64,000 nucleotides of DNA. Source: Tenodera sinensis. Its lineage: Eukaryota > Arthropoda > Insecta > Mantodea > Mantidae. Where the stretch lies: assembly GCA_030765045.1 (NCBI GenBank), contig CM060964.1:315756628-315820627 (forward strand), read 5' to 3'. Each line of letters opens with the position of its first letter. The first letter of the stretch is position 1. Positions 41,779-52,672 of this stretch are shown here, in pieces. The position numbers were made by a program, and so were the translations under genes. The notes beneath the pieces were generated by a model. It was not told where the DNA came from. It saw only the letters and a program-made list of their open reading frames with translations, and did not search any database.

Positions 41779-43260
41779 TTCTACTAGCCATGCAGGATAC
41801 TCAACTTCTGGTATTACAAATAATAGCATCTACATTCATGACAAACAAAGAGATAAAGATTCCTCATGGAAATAGAAGAATGCTTTAAATTATCAAGGAT
41901 CACTTACACACCCAGAATGTATGGGATTTGCAAAAGCCTCAGAAAGAACACAGCTGAATGGCTTTATATCACCTTATATGGAGGTGAAACGTACAGAACT
42001 TTTAGAAACTTATTTCTAAATTGCTATTGGGGACAGACAGTTCAAAACCAAGTACAAATTGAGCTGAAGGAAATTTGACAATGACAGATTACTTCAAGTG
42101 CATTGCAAACAAAGCATAAATATCAAATCCCTCAAGTGATAACCACTGCAATAAGACACTTTTCTGAACACACAAAAACAATTTGGTGGTGGCTAAACCA
42201 ATGGATTTTTTGAACACATTAGAGTCGCTAACCACATTCCAAAGCACGGAAAGGCAACATAATAGCAAGCATACAAATCATAACAGGCATGACACAAATA
42301 AACAAAATCACAACATCAGGAATAGAATAAATGTAATACTGACGAGGTACCTAGCAACCAAGATCATCAACCCCACATATACATTATATGCAAGTCAAAA
42401 TTCCCTAAGGGGAAGGGAGACACGAATGCCTCAAACAACCACCAAAATGTGAATAGTGCATGAATAAGGTACTCAGACTCAATGCCTAAAACGGATAGGA
42501 TGAGAAACCACAGATTTTCATCAACTCCAGACAATGTGCATGGAATCCGCAAGTAAACTGTACTACCTTCCAAAACAAAAGCAGTATGTTGGCGGTTCAT
42601 ATACGTATCGTGGTTTAAAGTGAAGAGGTTGTTCTGAGGAATAAAGAGAAATAACTATACTGCTAGAATCCGAAGAGAATTCATAAAGCGAACCAGAAAA
42701 CTTCGCAGAGGTTGAAAACAATTCAGCAGATGCAACAAGCAGTGACACTCAAATTCTGCAAAGATCTGGAATGCAGTATGTGCCATCAAGATTAGGAAAA
42801 CTAGAAAGAGCTTATGTTACAATGAACCTAAAAAACAAATTCTTTCATGTGGAGTTCCATAAAAACATGTAATAACATCTATGTGTATAGTAGACTAGAA
42901 AAACAAAATTCTAAAAAGCAGTTAGATTTAAGAAATCCACCGCAAATAGAATTAAAAAAAAAATGGCATAAAATACAATTTGATGATAGCTACCAGTGCA
43001 TCAACATCAGTATGCAGTGAAAAATGGTTCACAAATTTAAGCAAAACACATAGGCATTCATAATACTTACCCACCTGTAACGTATTCTGTAGCACAGCTG
43101 TTGGAAAACAAAAGAGAGAATAAAGTATCCAGTGAAGTTAAATGCTAAACTAGAGGAATGGGAATCTGAATTGATTTCACTCATAATACCAGGACTACAA
43201 CCAGACGTGATAATAGGATGCATTCCATTATATTATTTAAAAACAAAGCTAGACCTTAAT
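40860..43260 (+). pseudogene. Decayed Ty3/Gypsy-like gag-pol region
   Basis: A Lys/Glu-rich coiled-coil frame (about 41059-41520) is followed by LRKNTAEWLYITLYGGETYR with TFRNLFLNCYWGQTVQNQVQ (41935-42060) and MVVAKPMDFLNTLESLTTF (42183-42240). These align in order with Gag of element B (KALEWLRLTLAGHESYSSFR and so on). Near 43200 the frame reads QPDVIIGCIPLYYLKTKLD, like the end of a retropepsin domain (usual pattern DVIIGxxxL). Many stops and shifts; no LTRs were identified. It is a relative, not a copy, of elements A and B. Confidence 0.6.
41659..41776. repeat. CA/CG microsatellite
   Basis: CT units, then ACAC/ACGC mixtures, then about 30 pure CA units, lying within the decayed gag region. 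Confidence 0.95.
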
Positions 43261-43299
43261 GTTTGATGGATGTTAAAAGACTTAGATAAGAATTTCCTT

Positions 43300-43580
43300 A
43301 CTACAAGACTATATTGCTGTAAGCATATCTAACAGCAGAAATGGTTGTAAGCATGAAATAGACAAGAACAAATGATTCTCTGAATACATATATATGTGAT
43401 ATTCATATTCATTTATTTCATCCTTCAGATCATGTATACATGGTGTGGAATCGTCAATAAGTTGCAATAGGAATATAACAATAAAATAAAAGGTCACACA
43501 CACACGTGCATGCACATACACACATACCCATACAGCATTTAAGGTCACCACACATACACACATACCCATACAGCCTTAAT
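43300..43580. repeat. AC-rich tail of the adjacent minus-strand LINE
   Basis: ACACATACACACATACCCATACAGC-type units (two similar blocks near 43497-43535 and 43550-43573) directly follow the 3' end of the minus-strand LINE, so they are probably its simple-repeat tail. Confidence 0.5.
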
Positions 43581-45300
43581 TAGTCAGACTTCACAAAGTT
43601 ATCTATTTACATATTCCATAACCGAATACAATGCATTCTCTAATAGATAAAATTTGAGTTTTTTCTTAAACAGATTTACATTTTCAATGTTTTTTATATT
43701 AAGTAGTAGCCTATTATACAGTTTTATTCCATTATGATTTACACTGTTTTTGGCTAAATTCGTTCTGCAATATTGCACATGTAGATTTTCTTTCTGCCTT
43801 GTACTATGATAATGAATCTCTTGGTTATCTGGTAGCTGATGCCTTATACGTCTGATACGATGGATGACTCCTAATATATATACTTGCTGCAGTCATAATC
43901 CTTAACTTTTTGAACAGTTCCCTGCATGGAGATCTACTTGATTTGCTGGTCATTATTCTTATGGCCTGCTTTTGCAACCGAAAAACCTTTTCAGATTCTG
44001 TTGATGCCTCCCAGAACATTATTCCATACCTTATATGACTATGAATGTATGCAAAGTAAGCACTTCTAAGTACTTGCAAACTCGTTACCCTTTTCAATGT
44101 ACTCAATATGTACCATCCTACACTTAGTTTCTTGGTTAACATATTTATATGTGTCCCCCATTTAAGATCTTCTGTAATAATTATCCCCAGAAATTTAGTT
44201 TGATCTTCATATTTTATGATTTCATTGTCTAGTTTTATTTGCAGTTTTACCACATTTCTATGATGACTCGAATGAAAGCTCATAACAGCAGTCTATTTAC
44301 CTCAAACCAATATGTCAATTTCCTTATATCCCCGTTTACTTTTTCTTGAAGATCTCTGTCATTATTTGCTTTTAGCAGCAGGTTTGTATCATCGGCAAAT
44401 AACACCACTTCAGCCTCCTGGACACATAATGGGAGATCATTTACATAAAGTAAGAAAAGAAGTGGCCCCAATATAGATCCCTGTGGTACCCCCTGTCCTA
44501 CCTTGCTCTTCGTAGATTGACATCTTTCTATACTGAGATGTTCTTTATTTAGGTTGCTAATTTCTACTACTTGTGATCGATTCAATAGGTAAGATTTAAA
44601 CCATCCATTGGCTATTCCTCTAATACCATACTCATCTAACTTTCTCAGTAGTATATCATGATCAATCACATCATATGCCTTAGTTAGATCAAGGAACAAA
44701 CCTATTGATTTCCCTTTCTTTTCAATAGCAGCAATCATTTTTTCAATTAGGGAGCAAACTGTAGATTCAGTGGATTTTTTTCGCCTAAAACCATGTTGTG
44801 TATCTGTGAGAATTTTATTTTTCTCTAAAAAATTGCTAATTCTATTGAACATTAGCTTCTCCAAAATCTTGGAGAATGCTGATAGCATAGAAATTGGTCT
44901 GTAATTTTGTAACACATCTTGGGACCCCTTTTTATGAAGGGGCCTAACCTTAGCTGTTTTTAATTTATCTGGGAAAACTCCTGTATCAAAAGAGGTGTTA
45001 TAAATATTCAATAATGCTTTTGCTATTTCCTCCACGCAACACTTGATTACTAGATCAGGAATCTCATCTAGACCTACTGAGAGCTTGCTTTTTAGCCCTT
45101 TTGCTCTCCTTATCAGTTCTTGTTCATTTATAGGTTTAATGAATACTGAATTCATGCATGTCTTAACCTTACTGTTTTCTTTTGTTTTATTAGCCCCTGT
45201 GTCACATTTATCTCTTACTAGTTTATTTGGACCCTCATAAAAATATGTATTAAACAATTCATCTATTTTAACTGGATCTTTGATTTTTTGACCTTAATGC
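43580..45300 (-). mobile_element. 5'-truncated CR1/jockey-type LINE
   Basis: The minus strand from about 45295 to 43600 encodes RT and the ORF2 C-terminus with one disabling frame break at about 44280. The C-terminus continues past 43825 with HNGIKLYNRLLLNIKNIENV to a stop near 43605. The element lacks the endonuclease because of 5' truncation. It lies next to, and outside, LTR element B. Confidence 0.8.
43825..45257 (-). pseudogene. CR1/jockey-type reverse transcriptase, one frame break
   Basis: The first frame (45257-44280) has the RT motifs in order: VRPLHKKGSQDVLQNYRPIS, FSKILEKLMFNRISNFLEKN, QHGFRRKKSTESTV, GLFLDLTKAYDVIDHDILLR, GVPQGSILGPLLFLLYVNDL and the catalytic LFADDTNLLL (FADD at ~287). 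The next frame starts at 44283 with MSFHSSHHRNVVKLQIKLDN and holds the thumb domain: TKFLGIIITEDLKWGTHINM and FRLQKQAIRIMTSKS. A small deletion at the junction separates them. Motif style fits the CR1/jockey superfamily; a finer clade cannot be given. Confidence 0.85.
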
Positions 45301-45359
45301 ATCAATTCAAATTGGTTTATGCACGAATTTCTTTTCCCGGTTTCCTTATGTATTACTAT

Positions 45360-46016
45360 TGAGACAGAATATTAGAAGACCCCAAAAGAAAATCGTTCAT
45401 GTAAATGTTTGTTAAAAGTGTAATTCGTTTTTTGATGTTGGTATGAGATAATTAAATGACGAAAACATGTTGATAAGGTTCATTGTTACGAACAACTAAG
45501 TTTGCACAAAGACGTCATAAATCTTTCCATATTTGATTTTAATATATGTGTATAAATATTAGAATTGTTTGTGTTCCATAATAAAAGTAGGGGACGATGA
45601 ATGGGATCGCTTCCCTAACGAGAAAGAACTATTTGCGCGGATGAATAGCGCGGATGAATATGAAAAAGGCGGTGACGCGTGAAAAACGATGCCAAAAAAC
45701 TGTTCACTAGCGTGTGTATCTCCGAGGTGAGAAGACATTTTTATGTGTACGCGTCATGAAATAGTAAAAGTGAATTTACAAAGTGTTTAGAGACCTTTAA
45801 TTAAATTTCGGTGATGATAGGGAAGTTGATCCGCTAAAATAAGACTTTCTACTGTGATATGATTTAAAAATTGTGAACAAGAAGGTGCAAATAAAATGTT
45901 TGACTAAAGTTAAACCCGAGTGTATGTTCATTCCATCCGTTACCAAGCCCTGAGATCAAAAAGATCTCATTAGCTTAAAAGACACAGCGTCGTTAATAAT
46001 CGCAAAAACCGCACCA
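45360..46016 (+). repeat. 5' LTR of element B
   Basis: 657 bp. It carries a short duplication (GCGCGGATGAAT twice near 45635-45660) that the 3' LTR has only once. It is clearly homologous to the element A LTRs at both ends and in scattered blocks, but diverged in the middle, so A and B are different subfamilies. Confidence 0.88.
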
Positions 46017-46148
46017 AAACAGCTTGCCCAACGTGGAACTCAAATTTAGGATGGAATGGAAATTATTCGATATGAACTTATGACAAACATCAAGTGACGC
46101 CATATCATCGCGCCAAAAGGAAAGAAGACGCCATTAGACCATCGTTTG

Positions 46149-46150
46149 AT

Positions 46151-46182
<32 letters not shown>

Positions 46183-46411
46183 GATAATGATAATGATAAT
46201 GATAATGATAATGATAATGATAATGATAATGATAATGATAATGATAATGATAATGATAATGATAATGATAATGATAATGATAATGATAATGATAATGATA
46301 ATGATAATGATAATGATAATGATAATGATAATGATAATGATAATGATAATGATAATGATAATGATAATGATAATGATAATGATAATGATAATGATAATGA
46401 TAATGATAATG

Positions 46412-46473
<62 letters not shown>
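46149..46473. repeat. (GATAAT)n and (TAA)n tract, tail of the nested LINE
   Basis: About 47 perfect GATAAT units (46157-46440) followed by about 11 TAA units. It lies at the 3' end of the minus-strand LINE, where CR1-like elements carry short tandem tails. Open frames across it (MIMI..., LSLS...) are artefacts of the repeat. Confidence 0.95.
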
Positions 46474-46474
<1 letters not shown>

Positions 46475-46598
46475 GTTTATTCACCATTTGGTAATTACAA
46501 TAATTACAATAGGCTTCGTCTGTAACTTACAACTAATGAAACAAACAAAAATTTCTAGATATATGTACACTGAAGGGATCGTAATATTTACATATGTT

Positions 46599-48758
46599 TT
46601 ACAAGTCATGTTTACTTATATCTAAGTATTCTTGAGTGCTGTAGAAAGGAGTTTTTGCTAGCCATTTATATATTTTTTCCTTAAATTTTTGAATATTTGT
46701 ACTGCGTGTTTCTAAAGGAAGTGAATTAAATATTTTTATACCATTTAACTTGTAGTACCTTGAGGACTTCTGCAGTCTGAGATATGGTGCATCCACCTTG
46801 TTCCAGTTTCTTGTGTTGTATGTGTGTATTTCACTTCTGGTATTATAATTTTGTTCATTTTCTTTGACATATACAAGCACATCATATAGGTATAAATTAA
46901 CGACAGTCAGTATTTCCAGCGTTTTAAAAAGTGGCTTACAGTGATCAGTTTTATTAGAATTTGTCAGTATTCTAATGACCTTCTTTTGAATCTTTAGCAC
47001 ATCTGCTATTCTTGGGCTACTCCCCCATAATAGCAAACCATACCTAAAAATGCTTTGAAAAAATGAAAAATAAGCCATACGAACAAATTCATTTGGGACT
47101 GCCCTCTTTAAGTTCGCTAATAAGAACACTGTTCTCGACAGCTTACTGCATACAGAATCAATGTGAGAGTTCCAAGATAGATGATTATCAATTAACATTC
47201 CAAGAAATTTAACGGTCTCACTTGTGTTGTGACATAAATTGTTACTATTTTTTAATGTGAAAAGAATATTTTGTGATTTACTTTCATTCATAAAAAACCC
47301 ATTGCTTCTAAACCATATTTGGGCATTTTTTATATTCTCTTGGACAGACTGTGACAGCAGATCAAATGTGTTGTTTATGTTAAGAAATGATGTGTCATCT
47401 GCATAGACAACAGTATGAGATGGATAACAATTTGGCACATCATTAATCATTATTAAAAAAAGCAGTGGTCCAAGCACTGAACCCTGTGGAACACCTATTT
47501 TTACATCAGTGATCTGTGAATATTTTCTTCCAATTGAGACTAGCTGTTTACGATTTATTAAATATGACTTAAAGATATTCAAGTTAGGGCCCTGAATGCC
47601 ATACAATTCAAGTTTCTTTATCAAGATGCCATGATCAACGCAGTCAAACGCTTTGCTTAAGTCACAGAATGTGCCTTGTGCAAAAGCACCTTCCTCAAAA
47701 ACTTGGTGTATTTTCTCTACAAAAGAGTCTACTGCATTTATAGTTGATTTTCCAGTTCTATACCCAAACTGATTTTGATAAAATAAATTTCGATTTTCGA
47801 AATACTCTTGTAGCTGATTTTTTATGAGGCCTTCTACGATTTTAGCAAATGTGGGTATCAGTGAAATTGGTCTATAGCTGCTTGTCTTCTCCCTTTCACC
47901 CTTTTTATATATTGGCGTTACTTTGGATAATTTTAGTACCTTGGGAAAAACACCTTCATTAAAGCAGCTATTAATACAATAGGTGAATGGAACTACAATA
48001 TGTGGTATAATTTCTTTAAGAACATTATTTGAAATGTCATATACATCGCTACTTTTTGAGTTTTTAAGTCTTTTTGTTACCTTTTCTACTTCTCTACAGG
48101 TTACTTCTCTAAGCACAAATTGGTCATTCTCCTCTCCCCAATTTATATTATTAATAAATGATATAGCTGTGTCTGCACAAGAATTTACCTTTAATGCTAT
48201 GTCTCTGACTGATTCTATAAAATAGTTATTGAAATCATCAGGAGTTATGCTTTCATTTATATTGTCTTTTCTATTTTTACCTGTTATGGAATTAATTATT
48301 GACCAAGCTGCTTTACATCTGTTGCTAGAATTTTCTATTTTACTTTTATTTGACTCTTTTTTTGCATCCAAGAGTGCTGTTCTATAACGTTTTCTATAGT
48401 TTCTTATTGTATTTAGTAGACAGGGATTTGGGTCTTTTTTATGCATATCTTGAAGCAGTATTAGCTTATTTTTCATTCTTTCTAGTCCTGAATTGTACCA
48501 CTTAATACTGCTAACTGGTTTAGCTTTTTTATTGGAGTTTATGATTCGTTTTTGTTTCTTGCATGAGCTGTTAAACAGACTAATGAAAGTATTAAAAAAG
48601 TGTTCAAACATTTCTTCAGCTGACCCCCTATTGTTACCAAGTATCCCACACCAGTTCACTGACAACAAGTTATCCTTAAATTTATTTACAGAGTCTGTGC
48701 TAAGGTCTCTAATCTCGCTTATTATTTTTCCAGTTTTGTGAGAAGGGGTTTTTGCCAT
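46599..48758 (-). CDS. LINE reverse transcriptase, intact 719-codon frame
   Basis: The frame has no stops. N-terminal ~230 residues are the linker between endonuclease and RT (for example MKNKLILLQDMHKKDPNPCL; AAWSIINSITGKNRK). The RT follows: VTPIYKKGEREKTSSYRPIS, FAKIVEGLIKNQLQEYFENR, QFGYRTGKSTINAVDSF, GTFCDLSKAFDCVDHGIL (~368), VPQGSVLGPLLFLIMINDV and TVVYADDTSFLNIN with the catalytic YADD at ~451. The C-terminus has FLGMLIDNHLSWNSHIDSV and FNSLPLETR. It copies LINE RNA at a nicked site. The first Met is internal to the original ORF2, because the endonuclease part is lost. Related to, but not the same family as, the LINE at 43.6-45.3 kb. Confidence 0.9.
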   Translation of the reverse strand: MAKTPSHKTGKIISEIRDLSTDSVNKFKDNLLSVNWCGILGNNRGSAEEMFEHFFNTFISLFNSSCKKQKRIINSNKKAKPVSSIKWYNSGLERMKNKLILLQDMHKKDPNPCLLNTIRNYRKRYRTALLDAKKESNKSKIENSSNRCKAAWSIINSITGKNRKDNINESITPDDFNNYFIESVRDIALKVNSCADTAISFINNINWGEENDQFVLREVTCREVEKVTKRLKNSKSSDVYDISNNVLKEIIPHIVVPFTYCINSCFNEGVFPKVLKLSKVTPIYKKGEREKTSSYRPISLIPTFAKIVEGLIKNQLQEYFENRNLFYQNQFGYRTGKSTINAVDSFVEKIHQVFEEGAFAQGTFCDLSKAFDCVDHGILIKKLELYGIQGPNLNIFKSYLINRKQLVSIGRKYSQITDVKIGVPQGSVLGPLLFLIMINDVPNCYPSHTVVYADDTSFLNINNTFDLLSQSVQENIKNAQIWFRSNGFFMNESKSQNILFTLKNSNNLCHNTSETVKFLGMLIDNHLSWNSHIDSVCSKLSRTVFLLANLKRAVPNEFVRMAYFSFFQSIFRYGLLLWGSSPRIADVLKIQKKVIRILTNSNKTDHCKPLFKTLEILTVVNLYLYDVLVYVKENEQNYNTRSEIHTYNTRNWNKVDAPYLRLQKSSRYYKLNGIKIFNSLPLETRSTNIQKFKEKIYKWLAKTPFYSTQEYLDISKHDL

Positions 48759-48979
48759 ACTTGTCTCAAAGATTAGACATTATCGACATTAGAACACCGA
48801 TGAACGGATAATCAAGGATACACCAGAACACCGATGCACGGATAATCAACGCGGGAAAACACCGGAGATCGTCTAGCGAAGCCAACTGCCCAGGAGACGT
48901 ACATAACTGGACAAATCAACGGAAAAAAAAAAGTAGGATCAAAAAGTTTTATTTTTACATCCAGTTTATTTTCATTTTT

Positions 48980-51030
48980 ATGTTACTGAGAAGCGGCAAA
49001 GTAGTGGGACTTTTAACCCTAAGTGAATTGAATAAAGAAACTAAAATGTCGCGAAAAGAGATAGAAACAGGAGTGGGGGAAGGGGCAGATAGGCCTAGTT
49101 ATCAAATAGAACCAGAAAGTGAGGAACAGATAGCGATAGGAAAAGACCAAAGGTTATTAATGATCATGTTTGAAAGACTAGAACAAAGTTTAGGTCAAAA
49201 AATGGAACAAAACAAGGTAGAATTAGGTCAGAAAATGGAACAAAATAACGTAGAATTAAGACAGAACATAGAACAAAGTTTAGATCAGAAAATGGAACAG
49301 AATAGGGCAGAATTAAAACAGGACATAGAACAAAGTTTAGGTCAGAGTATAGAACAAAAACTAGAACAAAATAAAAAAGAAATAGGTCAGAAAATGGAGG
49401 AAGTGAGACAGAACTTAGAACAGAAAATAGAATTAGGAAGACAGGAGTGTAAAGAAAATATGAAAGTAATGGAAACTAATTTAAAATTAGTACATAAAAA
49501 CTTAAATGAGACAAAGGAAGCCTTAGGAGCTAGGATAGAAATCATAGGAGATAGGATGGGAAAAATAGAATCAGAAATGAGAGAAAATAAGATTGTGTTA
49601 GAAGAAGAAATTGCTAGATGTAGAGATGAAATAACAGAATGTAATACAAGTGTAGACTGTAAGATTACAAATGTAAAAGCAGAAATAACTGAGGAACTAA
49701 GGAAAGAGATTGAGGTAGTAAAGAAAGACATTATTAATGAAACTGTAGAACAAATTGTAATTCCTAAAATTAAGACGATGACTAATGTAGTACATTCGCA
49801 ACAGGATGCTATAAATGATATGAAACAAAGTCACTTAGAAATAAAGAATGATTTAAAATCAATTTGTGAAGAAATGAAAAAAGGGAAAGAAAGTTTGGCT
49901 AATGTAAATGATGTTGTGAATGCACTACAAAGGCAAGATGATTTAGATGTAAGTAATGTACAAGATGAGAGTTATTTGAATAATGTACAAAATGTTGACT
50001 CACCAAACAGAGAAAGAGGTTCACAACCAAACAATGACACAACACACAACACATGTTACACCAACAGCATATTACATGAAATCACACCACCTACATTTGA
50101 CGAGGAGAAGGGAGATGATCCAAAACTCTTTGTTAAAGAGATGGAAGAGTATTTGAAAGTGAAAAGGATACCAAATGAGCTTAGGATGATGATATTCAAG
50201 AAAAGCTTAAAAAACAAGGCATTAGAATGGCTCAGGTTAACACTAGCTGGTCATGAGTCGTATAGCTCATTCAGAAATTTATTCCTATCAAGGTATTGGG
50301 GCCCAGCTAAGCAAAACCAAACTAGGGTAGAGCTAGCAACAGGTAGATATGATCCAACCAAAGGGTTATCGCTAGTCGATTATTTTATGAAAGTAGCCAA
50401 CAAAGGAAAGCTATTAGACCCTAACTTGTCGGAAGCAGAGCTAATTACCAGCATAACAAGACATTTCCCAGACACGGTGAGAACAGGGTTAATTGTTGCG
50501 AGGCCAGTAGATTTTGCAGATGTGATAGAATTGCTGACAGCCTTCGAAACACAAAATGGTCGGCCTAATGAGCATAGACATAGGACCGGTCACCCAAACT
50601 CACCCATCTTAAACCGAGCATGGCTACGAACAACCAGAATGAGGGAGAAGATAGAAATACTAGGAGCACCCATGAAAGGGGGAGAGGGGCACACCATTTC
50701 CCACAACCACATAATCATGGCGAGAGGATGGAGAACACAAGACAGCGGTACCACGACACAATACCAAGGGGTGAATCGAGATACAGAACGCATAGATATG
50801 ATCGGGGGAGACCAGGAGACCGTACCCATCAAGTGAATCACATACGATTCTGTAGGAAATACTTAAACAGCCAAAGGTCGTCATACAATAGGGGTTCACG
50901 CCAAAGGGGCAGAAACCAATGGAACACCGACAACGTAAGACAACAGGAACAGAATGAAAATGTGCCGGATAGGACCGATACTGCGCAGAATACAGAAACA
51001 ACAATCACCTCCAACGCCCAGGAAAACTAA
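48980..51030 (+). pseudogene. gag: Gag of element B, long coiled coil, one late frame shift
   Basis: The open frame starts MLLRSGKVVGLLTLSE and runs 618 codons to 50836. Residues ~55-330 are a Lys/Glu/Gln-rich coiled coil built from repeats such as QNKVELGQKMEQN. Residues ~365-540 are a capsid-like retrotransposon Gag domain: TPPTFDEEKGDDPKLFVKEM, KNKALEWLRLTLAGHESYSS, FRNLFLSRYWGPAKQNQTRV and PVDFADVIELLTAFETQN. Relative to element A there is one missing base at about 50600, after which the basic RNA-binding tail (rich in Arg, Asn, Gln) continues in another frame to 51030. There is no zinc knuckle. So the capsid part is intact and only the tail is displaced. Confidence 0.8.
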
Positions 51031-51107
51031 GTACAAGTCAACTTTGTGTCCCGGAAGTTGACCTGTGTGGCAGTAGGGGCAATATTGACCAACATAACAT
51101 AGGTACC

Positions 51108-51836
51108 TTGAGAAGACAGGCAAGTGAAAGAAAGGAAATAACCAATCCACCAATGATTAGGCTGAAGGTATGGGGTATCGAATTGCCAGCGATGATTGAT
51201 ACAGGACCCAGCACATCAGTATGTGACGAACAGCTATTCCAGGACACCTTAAGAACATTAGGAATAAAATTGTACTATTCCTCAACGTATTATCCCCAAG
51301 GAAACCCGACTGAAAGAACCATGAGGGATATAAGTATATATTTCCGCCTACTTTGCCACAAAGACCACACTTCCTGGACGGAAAAATGCGGGTACATAGA
51401 GGAGGTGATTAACCATTCGGTGAACCCCACGACCAAGTTCGCCCCAATCGAATTGATGACCAACACAAAACCCAAGAGATTGACAATTGACATTGACACT
51501 ACGATGGCTGCTCAAAGGGAATTGACAGAGAAGGAAAAATGTCAATTGGCATTCAGAAGGTTACAGCAAAAGGCTGAAAAAGGGAGGAACAAGGTAAAAA
51601 GATTCGTCAGGAAATGGTCCCCACAAATTGGAGAAAAGGTGCTCTTAAGAAGCCACAAAGCATCCAAGGCATCTGAGAAAAGATCTGGAAAGATGGAACT
51701 ACTGTACGCTGGCCCACTAGTCATAACAAAACAGCTGGGTGACCACACGTATGAGCTACAGAATACAAATGGCAAGTTGGTAGGAAGATACCATAAAAAT
51801 AAATTAAAACCATACAAAGAAAGGACCAAATAGTCT
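51108..51836 (+). pseudogene. Protease-integrase fusion left by deletion of pol
   Basis: The 241-codon frame begins like a retropepsin, RLKVWGIELPAMIDTGPSTS, with the active-site DTG at about residue 34. At about residue 47 it jumps to the integrase core end: YYSSTYYPQGNPTERTMRDI, whose E is the third catalytic residue of the DDE triad, then HSVNPTTKFAPIELM, QIGEKVLLRS and the C-terminal GPLVITKQLGDHTYELQN. RT, RNase H, the integrase zinc finger and the first two catalytic acids are missing. The join keeps the frame open, but the product cannot be an active protease or integrase. Confidence 0.85.
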
Positions 51837-52577
51837 TTGCCAACAAATATGTAAGGCAGGAATAGTAGAGATGATGGAAAATAACAATTTTTAATGGGTT
51901 ACTTGTAGAAAATTATGTTCAGATTAGAAAATACAACAAGAAAGAAAATTAACATAGTCATTGGCTATATCGACCACAAAGAGCATTGTCAACAAAGACA
52001 GATGAGGACACTGATTGTCATTAAAGAAGTGAATAGCGATGGAAAATAATGTGTTTTTGACATAAGGATGTCAGGGACAAAAATAAAAAGGAATCAATTG
52101 TGATGACAAAGATAAAATATTTAGACACAAAGATGTCGAGGGTGAATTGAGAAGAAAAATAATACAACTGCAGAATAATTATAAGTATAGAAGTTTTCTC
52201 TTATAGAGATAAGAGACAAAGAGGTGACAACTAGTGAAGTAAGAAAAACCATAATCAGAAAAGCAATGCCGATGAATTAAGATGGATATAGCCAATGCTA
52301 AGCTCGAAGAAATGTTGAACCAAATAATAATGAATAATAACCCAATTAAAAAAAAATGGTACCATTAGTAACATCAGAGTTTAAGAACCGACTCAACGAC
52401 CTGCCTATACATAATAAGCTTACAAGACAAAGAAGGCAAAGAACTGAATAAAATATTGCCATAAATATGATCATAATCATTAGCTCAAAATTTGTATCCT
52501 GTTTTTCTCTCCTCATAACATGAAACATAAGTCAAAAGCCACATAATAAACCATGATACACTTAAATTATATTTGTG
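51837..52577. other. 3' non-coding part of element B
   Basis: Homologous to 8854-9600 in element A, with no open frame of env type. Repeated GACATAAGGATGTCAGGGAC-like blocks are shared by both copies. Confidence 0.6.
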
Positions 52578-52672
52578 TCAATGTCAAATGTACAATAACT
52601 GAATATGTGTTGTATAATAACTGAATATGTTGTATAATAACTGAACATATGTTGTACAATAACTGAATATGT
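52578..52672 (+). repeat. 22-bp tandem array of element B, left part
   Basis: Several units of the form ATAATAACTGAATATGTG, some shortened to ~20 bp. The Penelope fragment splits the array; the right part is at 53675-53880. Confidence 0.85.

Larger units (their letters stand above)
46149..48775 (-). mobile_element. CR1/jockey-type LINE nested in element B
   Basis: It separates two parts of element B that are continuous in element A (CATCGTTTGA before, and CGA...GAACACCGATG after). The minus strand begins near 48775, contains a 719-codon ORF and ends in the hexamer tail. The endonuclease domain is missing, so it is 5'-truncated. The short target duplication cannot be fixed exactly because both flanks contain GATAT/GACAT-like sequence. 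Confidence 0.85.

Noticed and set aside
46094..46525. Open frames reading MIMIMI and LSLSLS.
   Set aside because: Artefacts of the GATAAT repeat, which is the tail of a LINE.
51837..52577. Possible envelope gene in LTR element B.
   Set aside because: No open frame longer than about 65 codons in the sense direction and no signal peptide or membrane segment.
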